Positions 1-5,014 of a stretch of DNA of 11,924 nucleotides are shown piece after piece. Position 1 is the stretch's first letter; each line of letters begins with the position of its first letter. Under the pieces are notes generated by a model. That model made no database searches. It was given only the letters and a program-made list of their open reading frames with translations, and was not told where the DNA came from. The stretch comes from Euryarchaeota archaeon UBA501 (GTDB lineage: Archaea; Thermoplasmatota; Poseidoniia; Poseidoniales; Thalassarchaeaceae). Where the stretch lies: contig DAVT01000081.1 in assembly GCA_002505685.1 (NCBI GenBank), positions 1 to 11,924 on the forward strand, written 5' to 3'. Made by a program: the position numbers and the translations under genes.

Positions 1-114
1 CCAACCAATGAGTTTGGTTTGGCCAATCTCGAAGTCTTCTTGTCAGCTCTTATCGGGTCAGGATTGGTGACCATCATCGGCTCAGAAATCATGGCTAAGA
101 CACAAGAATCCTAG
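1..114 (+). CDS. C-terminal end of an unknown protein (partial, 5' end outside window)
   Basis: Frame 1 is open from the first base and ends in TAG at 112-114, giving 37 residues. The fragment is hydrophobic in the middle (LEVFLSALIGSGLVTIIG), followed by a short polar tail ending KTQES, which would suit a C-terminal membrane helix or a helix packed on a membrane. It lies 66 bp upstream of the helical/SPFH cassette on the same strand and could be its first gene. No family can be recognised from so short a piece. That it is coding at all rests on the open frame, the amino-acid pattern and its position upstream of co-oriented genes. Confidence 0.5.
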   Translation, partial: PTNEFGLANLEVFLSALIGSGLVTIIGSEIMAKTQES

Positions 115-133
115 CCAAATTCTCAGGAACAAC

Positions 134-157
134 ATGGCGAAGGAATCAAGAATGTAG
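134..157 (+). CDS. Possible 7-codon leader mini-ORF
   Basis: ATG at 134 reads M-A-K-E-S-R-M and stops at TAG 155-157. An AGGA lies about 6 bases upstream of the ATG. The stop sits 3 bases before the hairpin at 161-177, which carries the next gene's ribosome binding site. A ribosome terminating here would cover the 5' arm of that hairpin. This is only an inference from spacing; short ATG-stop strings occur by chance and no codon bias can be tested in 7 codons. Confidence 0.15.
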   Translation: MAKESRM

Positions 158-160
158 TTG

Positions 161-177
161 ACCACCCTACGGGTGGT
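161..177 (+). promoter_or_regulatory. Perfect hairpin whose 3' arm contains the ribosome binding site of the 172-aa gene
   Basis: ACCACCC-TAC-GGGTGGT forms a 7-bp perfect stem with a 3-base loop. The only Shine-Dalgarno-like sequence for the ATG at 181 is GGTGGT (172-177), which lies entirely in the 3' arm. In RNA, the folded form would hide the site and the open form would expose it, so a translational switch is possible. The inverted repeat is directly visible; the regulatory role is inferred. It could also be part of an operator in DNA. Confidence 0.45.
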
Positions 178-180
178 AAC

Positions 181-699
181 ATGACAATTGGGAACCCAGC
201 GGATACTTTGACCTATGTTCGGGCATTGGGCCTAATTGTAGGTGGATATGGTGCTTATCAGCGAGATAAACGCCGAGAAACTGACATTGCTGTCAAGGAA
301 GAAATTCTTCGTTGTGCTGACCGTGTTCGCAATCACGTTGAGAATGTTCACGATGATGCATATCGCGATGGGAACGTTAGACTGGCCAAGGCCTGCCAAT
401 CCACGATCGAGGAAATTGATGCTCTGCGAAATGATGTCAATCTAGGAGAAACTGGTGGTGAACATCCATTTTTCAGTAAGCAGGCTACTGCTTCAAAGAA
501 AGTTTTGGGTAAACTCATCAAGCATGACCACGACACATTGGCCATGCTGGTCAAGGCCGTAAATCGCAGCAATGATTTGGAAAAAGCAGCAGCCGAAGAA
601 GGCGACGTCATGAGGGCCGTGCGAGAAACCCGACAATTGGTAAGCAGTGTTAGAGGACACTTTAGTGAACGCAGAGCCGTTCTCAAGAAAATACAGTAG
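181..699 (+). CDS. Hypothetical helical protein, first complete gene of the SPFH cassette
   Basis: This 172-residue protein is not assignable to a known family. Residues 8-27 are mostly hydrophobic and glycine-rich (LGLIVGGYGAYQ), suggesting a membrane-associated N-terminal helix. The rest is charged and predicted to be nearly all helical, with heptad-like stretches at about 30-85 and 100-170, so it may form a helical bundle or coiled coil. It has no cysteines in metal-binding spacing and no visible catalytic motif. The start is set by ATG 181 with GGTGGT just upstream. Its stop TAG is embedded in the ribosome binding site of the SPFH gene 10 bp downstream, which points to co-translation and a shared function. 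A PspA-like membrane-binding role is conceivable from shape and context, but no PspA signature is visible. Confidence 0.8.
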   Translation: MTIGNPADTLTYVRALGLIVGGYGAYQRDKRRETDIAVKEEILRCADRVRNHVENVHDDAYRDGNVRLAKACQSTIEEIDALRNDVNLGETGGEHPFFSKQATASKKVLGKLIKHDHDTLAMLVKAVNRSNDLEKAAAEEGDVMRAVRETRQLVSSVRGHFSERRAVLKKIQ

Positions 700-704
700 G
701 TGAT
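697..704 (+). promoter_or_regulatory. Stop codon/Shine-Dalgarno overlap TAGGTGAT
   Basis: The TAG stop of the upstream gene (697-699) is the start of TAGGTGAT, whose AGGTGAT matches the anti-Shine-Dalgarno end of archaeal 16S rRNA. Five bases separate it from ATG 710, which fixes the start of the SPFH gene and suggests translational coupling. Confidence 0.75.
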
Positions 705-709
705 GAAAA

Positions 710-1915
710 ATGGCAACACACAGATGGAGAGACAACCCTGAAGTCATTGCAAAAATGATTGATTCAGGCTCAATTCAATCATGGTCAGCAAAAAATATCG
801 TTCTCAAGCCAAATGAAACATGTGCCATCATGGCGGATGGAAAAATCCAGGATATTCTTTCAGAGACCGTGCTGAAAAATTACGTTGGAGGCTTCACCCG
901 TTGGTTGGGTAGCAAAATGGGAGTGGGGTCAAGAGATCACAAACTGATTTTTGCCATGACCGGACCTTTCGACCTCCTAATCAAAATGGAGGGAGCCACC
1001 GCTGATGGTGCTAAGGTCAACGGTATGCTCAATATGCGCTTGCAGATTCAGAGAGATAATGTGCCAAAACTAGTGAATATCTTCGCCAATAGTGGACGAG
1101 AATTGACGCGTGGTTTCTTCGCCAATATGTATGGAACTGAAATCATGAGTCGTGTTGTCATTCCACTTCTAGCAAAGCAGGCTGACATCAATGCGGTACG
1201 ATCCGCAGATTTTGCTGACATGGTTGAAATGGCTACTCGCGCTGAAATGAGAGGCTCCTTCGACCAATATGGAATTACCATGCTTCGCGCCTTCGCAGTT
1301 GTGAATGAAACTGACCTTGAGAAATTGCAATCCTTCCGTCAACAAACGGAAGTGTTGACTGCACGGGCGGACCTCATCAATGAAACGTCGCTTGCAGCAC
1401 TTGATCGACAACAGAGTTTGACACTTGCACGTATTGAGGCTGAAGCGGAAGTGGCCAAGGCCAAGGCTCGGGGGCAGGTTGAAGCCGCTCTAGAAAGTCA
1501 ATTGTTGGATCTTCGGAAGCAAGAAGCGGAATGGGCGGCTGAACGCGATGATATGGCTGCACGACAAGATATCAAATTGGATGGGAAACAACGCAAAATG
1601 GATATCGCCATGAGTGCATTTGAGCAAGTCCAAGCCAACAAACGCGCTCGGATGGCACAAGAGGCAGAGGCGAATCTCACTAGGCAGCAGCAAACCGATG
1701 ACATTCAACGTGAAATGATGAAAATGGCCGCGGAAAGTGGAGCATTGACTCCAGAAGTAATGCAAACATTCCTTGAACAACAATCGGCGCAAAAGGGACA
1801 CGACAATCCTTCACCATCGAGTCCTGAACAGGCACCAAGTTCATCGTGTGCATCCTGTGGTGGCTCAATACAGATGGGATGGCAAGCATGTCCACACTGT
1901 GGTAATGCTCTGTAG
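710..1915 (+). CDS. SPFH (prohibitin-like) domain protein with coiled coil and C-terminal zinc ribbon
   Basis: The 401-residue product has three parts. Residues ~25-205 look like an SPFH/band-7 domain of the 'virion core protein'/YdjI type: a beta-rich start (SAKNIVLKPNETCAIMADG), a central VRSADF segment and a final alpha/beta unit ending in YGITMLRAFAVV. Residues ~205-345 are alanine-, glutamate- and glutamine-rich and read as a long coiled coil, as in flotillins. After a Pro/Ser linker, C380, C383, C394 and C397 (CxxC-x10-CxxC) form a zinc ribbon. No transmembrane helix is evident, so membrane contact would be peripheral or through partners. SPFH proteins assemble oligomeric scaffolds or cages on membranes; in bacteria the YdjI type belongs to envelope-stress modules with PspA. 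Here its partners would be the helical protein upstream and the membrane TPR-like protein downstream. The fold call is confident; the function is inferred. Confidence 0.8.
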   Translation: MATHRWRDNPEVIAKMIDSGSIQSWSAKNIVLKPNETCAIMADGKIQDILSETVLKNYVGGFTRWLGSKMGVGSRDHKLIFAMTGPFDLLIKMEGATADGAKVNGMLNMRLQIQRDNVPKLVNIFANSGRELTRGFFANMYGTEIMSRVVIPLLAKQADINAVRSADFADMVEMATRAEMRGSFDQYGITMLRAFAVVNETDLEKLQSFRQQTEVLTARADLINETSLAALDRQQSLTLARIEAEAEVAKAKARGQVEAALESQLLDLRKQEAEWAAERDDMAARQDIKLDGKQRKMDIAMSAFEQVQANKRARMAQEAEANLTRQQQTDDIQREMMKMAAESGALTPEVMQTFLEQQSAQKGHDNPSPSSPEQAPSSSCASCGGSIQMGWQACPHCGNAL

Positions 1916-1920
1916 GTGAT
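1913..1920 (+). promoter_or_regulatory. Second TAGGTGAT stop/Shine-Dalgarno overlap
   Basis: The SPFH stop TAG (1913-1915) again begins TAGGTGAT, the same 8-mer as at 697-704. It lies 3 bases before GTG 1924 and supports that GTG as the start of the third gene. Confidence 0.7.
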
Positions 1921-1923
1921 TTC

Positions 1924-2601
1924 GTGGCTTCCGGTAGCAATCGTATAACGTTCGGTTGGGTATTGGCAGTAATGTTTTGGTTTTTTTCAATAATCTTGTT
2001 TTCATACCCTTCTGGAAGCATGTATTCTGAAACAGGATTCGATCAGGATTTCGATGGGGTCGACGACGGTTGTGATTCAGACCCTGATGACCGTTTTGAA
2101 TCAGAGAATCGATGCGATAACTATGATGATGACGTAGAAGCAGGAGCGTGCTGCTGCTTACTTGGCTTCCTCTCTCTAGGAATCGTTCAATCAGGTCGAG
2201 ATGCAAAAAAGAAAGCCCAAACTCAACTCATTTACATCCCACAGGTTCAGCAACCGGCTCAACAAGTGGTTCATCATCACACCACGCACACTTATGTCCC
2301 GCAACCTGCACCTACTCCCGTTCAGCAAGTCACCCCTGCTCCCACCGCGACTGCGTCGACAAAATCTCAGGCTGAATGGGCGATGGATGCTCGAAATTTA
2401 GAGATGGCAAGGGATTGGGAAGGTGCTGCAAAGGCCTACCAAAAGGCTGGATTGTATCAAGAAGCAGGGCGAGTGCGAGAAATGCACATCGAAAAGAAGG
2501 ATCCTCAAGTCAAGATTGACATCGGCCAATTGGGTGATATTGTTCAAGACAGTGTTGTCATGAAGGATGGACAGGGACAAGACGATGAGTACCGTGTCTG
2601 A
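1924..2601 (+). CDS. Two-TM membrane protein with acidic loop and TPR-like C-terminal tail
   Basis: The 225-residue product starts at GTG 1924, supported by TAGGTGAT just upstream. A first hydrophobic helix spans about residues 11-27. It is followed by an Asp-rich loop (37-72) with DxDxDG spacing (DQDFDGVDDGCDSDPDD), like the calcium loops of thrombospondin type 3 repeats. A second helix begins with CCC at 76-78 and ends near 90. A Gln/Pro/Thr linker (about 105-147) with HHH at 117-119 leads to a helical hairpin (150-190; RDWEGAAKAYQKAGLYQEA) that resembles one TPR unit. The end, DIGQLGDIVQDSVVMKDG, is a short hydrophobic segment of unknown role. The likely topology is acidic loop outside, tail in the cytoplasm next to the SPFH protein. 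It ends the cassette, and its TGA directly abuts the stop of the opposing gene. Exact function is unknown. Confidence 0.75.
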   Translation: MASGSNRITFGWVLAVMFWFFSIILFSYPSGSMYSETGFDQDFDGVDDGCDSDPDDRFESENRCDNYDDDVEAGACCCLLGFLSLGIVQSGRDAKKKAQTQLIYIPQVQQPAQQVVHHHTTHTYVPQPAPTPVQQVTPAPTATASTKSQAEWAMDARNLEMARDWEGAAKAYQKAGLYQEAGRVREMHIEKKDPQVKIDIGQLGDIVQDSVVMKDGQGQDDEYRV

Positions 2602-3006
2602 TTAATCTTCAAACCTCAGTAAATCAAGAGGGACGGCAATCGGTGGCATGTGGTCACTGAAGCGATGACGGCTGGTCTTAGGTGGAAACACTTTGTTTGA
2701 CAATGCCATATCTATGACTTCTTGTTTGGTCAGTGATTGTAAACCACTCCCTGGCCAAATATCCAATTCAATCCCATCATCTTCAAGGTAATCGACTTTG
2801 ATTACGGGCAATCGAGACAAACCAATTCTAAGACCCACCTGATAGCGATGATGCCCATCTAGAATTGTACCTGTAATTCTGTCTACAAGCAAGGGTTTGG
2901 TATAGGCACTCCAACGAAGTGTCATCTCGTGCAATGTGTCGACGTTTCGAGGTTTGACCTCTTCATGAGGTTTTAGCCACATGATTGGGGCCAACTCGAC
3001 GTCCAT
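2602..3006 (-). CDS. ParB/SerK-like domain protein (possible free-serine kinase homologue)
   Basis: The 134-residue product matches the short ParB-fold family that includes archaeal ADP-dependent serine kinase SerK and staphylococcal SbnI. Visible marks are LKPHEEV (11-17, with the acidic pair E15-E16), the ILDGHHRY box (48-55), a following LPVIKVDY strand (66-73), and a late FPPKTSRH box (107-114). In SerK/SbnI the DGHHR region binds nucleotide and serine, so a small-molecule phosphotransfer role is more likely here than DNA partition. It is shorter than SerK and SbnI (about 240-250 aa), so it may lack a domain or have another substrate. ATG at 3006 has only a weak upstream GGGGTTGG. The gene is divergent from the CCA enzyme and its stop touches the stop of the plus-strand cassette. 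No cysteine-biosynthesis gene lies beside it. Confidence 0.65.
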   Translation of the reverse strand: MDVELAPIMWLKPHEEVKPRNVDTLHEMTLRWSAYTKPLLVDRITGTILDGHHRYQVGLRIGLSRLPVIKVDYLEDDGIELDIWPGSGLQSLTKQEVIDMALSNKVFPPKTSRHRFSDHMPPIAVPLDLLRFED

Positions 3007-3056
3007 GCCAACCCCAAGGAATCCCCATTCAAATCCCTTCGCACGTCGATAGCATC

Positions 3057-4406
3057 ATGGCTGAGGGGGTTTGCAACGTGTCAATGGCCGAGGGTGTGTG
3101 GTTAGAGGGAACCTTGGCTGATTGCCTAGGTGAGCCATTAACTGACGCCCAGTTATTGTGGAAAAACGAGTTGCCAGATGCCCTTCGAGAAGTGTGCAAC
3201 CGGATTGTGACTGCCGGTGGTGGAATTTGGTTGGTCGGTGGGTCTGTTCGCGAAGCGATGCTTGGCAATGAGTGGAAAGATTTGGACCTGACAACAACCA
3301 TGAAACCGGACGAAATTCATGAACTATTTCCACGAGGAATCCCTACAGGTGCACAATACGGTACAATCACCGTGAGAATCGCTGATTCTGATCTGCAATT
3401 TGAGGTCACGACGTTGAGAAGCGAGGGTAGTTATGGGGATGGTCGAAGGCCCAGCGAAGTCACCTTTGGTTCGTCATTGAGTGAGGACCTTTCGAGAAGA
3501 GATTTCACGATTAATGCAATGGCCATCGATTTGGCTCGAAATTTACTCCATGACCCATTTGAAGGTAGATTGGATTTGCAAATGCAAAGACTTGCTGCAG
3601 TGGGCGAGGCTGATGAAAGACTGGGAGAGGATGGGTTGCGTGTATTACGTGCCTACCGATTCATGGATCAACAAATTCGAGGCATTTGGGAACCCGACGA
3701 AAAATTGGCTCAAGCTTTGGTTTCTTGTGCGGTGATGTTGGAGAATGTATCTCAAGAAAGAATCTGGTCGGAATTCAAGCGTATCCTGTCTGGAATCAAC
3801 GCACCTCAAATATTGGAAAAGATGCGAAATGATGGAGTTTTGAGTCGGATATTGCCCGGTTGGGATGCCGACCTTTCCCCTCAATACAGATTGAATACCT
3901 CACAACAAGATGCAGTTGTATGCAGACTGGTGCTTTTGGCTTCAGAATTCCCACAGGCTCGATGGAGAGTACTCGACCACGATATGCGAAGCCTAACAAT
4001 TCCAAACAAAGAACGCGATAGAGTGTTGAAAATCCACCGCATTGTAGGAAAATTACCAACAAACATTGAGCAATGTCGGAGGTATCGAATTTGCATTGAT
4101 GAAGATGTCAATGCACATCTGGACATCGAAGCCGCACTGAATCCACAACATGCCACTGGAACAAAGCAATTATTGGAAAACACACCAATGCCAAAAGGTG
4201 GTATTGAGCCTCTAGTAGATGGGCATTTGTTGTCGAGTTCTTCGGGACTACCATCTGGACGTAGGTTGGGTCGCTTGAAAGAATGGTTATTCAGAAATCA
4301 AGTGGACCAGGACCTCGCCTCCACGGAAGAAGTGTTGGCTCTACTGGATGTACTCGACTGGAAGTCCACCAATCCCGAAAATTGGCCCAAAGTGGATTGG
4401 CCCTAA
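3057..4406 (+). CDS. cca: Class II (bacterial-type) CCA-adding tRNA nucleotidyltransferase
   Basis: It adds or repairs the 3' CCA of tRNA from CTP and ATP without a template. With the ATG at 3057 it is 449 aa. Numbered from the in-frame ATG 2985, the class II motifs run in order: LVGGSVRE (83-90), the metal-binding DLD (99-101), RRDFTINAMAID (171-182), the motif C region DPFEGRLDLQMQRLAAVG (190-207), the nucleotide-templating EDGLR (215-219), and ERIWSEFKRIL (258-268). A helical body follows. Class I (archaeal/eukaryotic-type features) is not what is seen here. The longest frame (ATG 2985) would overlap the divergent gene by 22 bp, so 3057 or 3084 is preferred: 3057 has an AT-rich ATTCAAAT about 29 bp upstream and could be leaderless, while 3084 has GAGGGGG but 14 bp away. 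The stop abuts the GcvH-like gene. The enzyme class is confident; the start is not. Confidence 0.88.
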   Translation: MAEGVCNVSMAEGVWLEGTLADCLGEPLTDAQLLWKNELPDALREVCNRIVTAGGGIWLVGGSVREAMLGNEWKDLDLTTTMKPDEIHELFPRGIPTGAQYGTITVRIADSDLQFEVTTLRSEGSYGDGRRPSEVTFGSSLSEDLSRRDFTINAMAIDLARNLLHDPFEGRLDLQMQRLAAVGEADERLGEDGLRVLRAYRFMDQQIRGIWEPDEKLAQALVSCAVMLENVSQERIWSEFKRILSGINAPQILEKMRNDGVLSRILPGWDADLSPQYRLNTSQQDAVVCRLVLLASEFPQARWRVLDHDMRSLTIPNKERDRVLKIHRIVGKLPTNIEQCRRYRICIDEDVNAHLDIEAALNPQHATGTKQLLENTPMPKGGIEPLVDGHLLSSSSGLPSGRRLGRLKEWLFRNQVDQDLASTEEVLALLDVLDWKSTNPENWPKVDWP

Positions 4407-4874
4407 TCAATCACTCAGTGACTCAATGTATTCATCTGCGGTTAGCAGTTGATCTTCATCGAAATCATGAGGGGAAATCAACAAAATCCAACCTTCAGAA
4501 TAAGTGTCATCTGTAACCAAATCCGGAGTTGCCTCTAATTCGTTGTTGACTTCTAGGACCTTTCCCGCACAAGGTGATGTGAAGGTTTCTCGACCATCCG
4601 CTGAACGAAGTGAGAACAAAATATCGCCCTCACTAAATTCTTCTGCAACATCTGCGAAATCAAATTCATTGTCCGCAGCAGCATTGTCTGCTAAGGCATC
4701 ACTGGGCAATACTGCCAAAGTGACTCGCAAAATATCGCCCATTTCTTGGACGATGAGGTCCGAAGCCCCAATTTTCCAAGTTCCTTCTTCTTTATCGACA
4801 ATTTGCATCCAAATGTGGTTGCGGGTGTACTTCCTATCAGACAAAATGCTGAATTCAAGGTATTCTTCTGCCAT
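4407..4874 (-). CDS. GcvH-like (lipoyl-domain fold) protein without the lipoyl lysine
   Basis: The 155-residue product aligns along its length with glycine cleavage H protein: YTRNHIWMQI (16-25), TWKIGASDL (32-40), MGDILRV (45-51), SPCAGKVLEVNNEL (100-113) and YSEGWILLI (125-133). In H proteins the lipoylated lysine sits in ESVKA before the SP-x-x-G turn. Here that hairpin reads LFSLRSADGRETF (86-98), so the best-aligned residue is R90 and the nearest lysine, K105, lies after the turn. There is also an acidic insert (about 60-80) and an extended acidic C-terminus. It therefore probably cannot carry lipoate or methylamine. No gcvT, gcvP or lipoate ligase lies in the window. It may be a structural or regulatory derivative. 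ATG 4874 has GAGGG 6 bases upstream, which supports the start. Confidence 0.75.
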   Translation of the reverse strand: MAEEYLEFSILSDRKYTRNHIWMQIVDKEEGTWKIGASDLIVQEMGDILRVTLAVLPSDALADNAAADNEFDFADVAEEFSEGDILFSLRSADGRETFTSPCAGKVLEVNNELEATPDLVTDDTYSEGWILLISPHDFDEDQLLTADEYIESLSD

Positions 4875-4891
4875 TTCACGCCCTCAATCCC

Positions 4892-4903
4892 GCCGCGCGC
4901 GGC
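4892..4903. repeat. 12-bp perfect palindrome GCCGCGCGCGGC
   Basis: This self-complementary, fully GC run sits in an AT-rich divergent promoter region, 18 bp upstream of the GcvH-like start and about 10 bp from an AT-rich TATA candidate. It could be an operator or a hairpin in the minus-strand leader. Confidence 0.45.
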
Positions 4904-4904
4904 A

Positions 4905-4935
4905 ATATATTTCAATAAATCGCTATGATATTTTT
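4905..4935. promoter_or_regulatory. AT-rich core of the divergent GcvH-like/acyl-CoA dehydrogenase promoter region
   Basis: The stretch contains ATATAT (4905-4910), TTCAATAAAT (4911-4920) and GATATTTTT (4927-4935), the only TATA-like sequences in the 140-bp intergenic region apart from TTGATTATC near 4972. Read on the minus strand, ATTTATTG would place transcription start near 4890, just before the GAGGG of the GcvH-like gene. Read on the plus strand, GATATTTTT would start transcription near 4958. These are TATA candidates by position only. Confidence 0.35.
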
Positions 4936-4939
4936 CTAA

Positions 4940-4958
4940 CCCCGTCCGTAGGACGGGG
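4940..4958. repeat. Perfect inverted repeat, 8-bp GC-rich stem with 3-base loop
   Basis: CCCCGTCC-GTA-GGACGGGG is a perfect hairpin in the divergent region, 56 bp upstream of the acyl-CoA dehydrogenase start. On the minus strand its loop reads TAC with CC..CC/GG..GG flanks, as in the hairpin at 161-177. No gene ends here, so a terminator is unlikely; an operator or a leader hairpin is more plausible. Confidence 0.55.
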
Positions 4959-5014
4959 ATGCTGACACGTATTGATTATCTACAAGAGGCGGGTGGCAGA
5001 TGTGAGGAAGCGGG

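Noticed and set aside
165..176. CCCTACGGGTGG resembles the conserved 16S rRNA 341-region string
   Set aside because: No other rRNA sequence surrounds it; the match is explained by the hairpin.
2985..3056. Longer N-terminus of the CCA enzyme from ATG 2985
   Set aside because: It would overlap the divergent SerK-like gene, is Pro-rich and unlike class II N-termini, and has no ribosome site.
4411..4421. Palindrome TCACTCAGTGA just past the cca stop, possible terminator
   Set aside because: It is short, encodes the last codons of the GcvH-like gene, and has no T-run.
4504..4965. 153-aa plus-strand open frame
   Set aside because: It is antisense to the GcvH-like gene, whose conserved residues are clear; the composition is Ser/Lys-rich without motifs.
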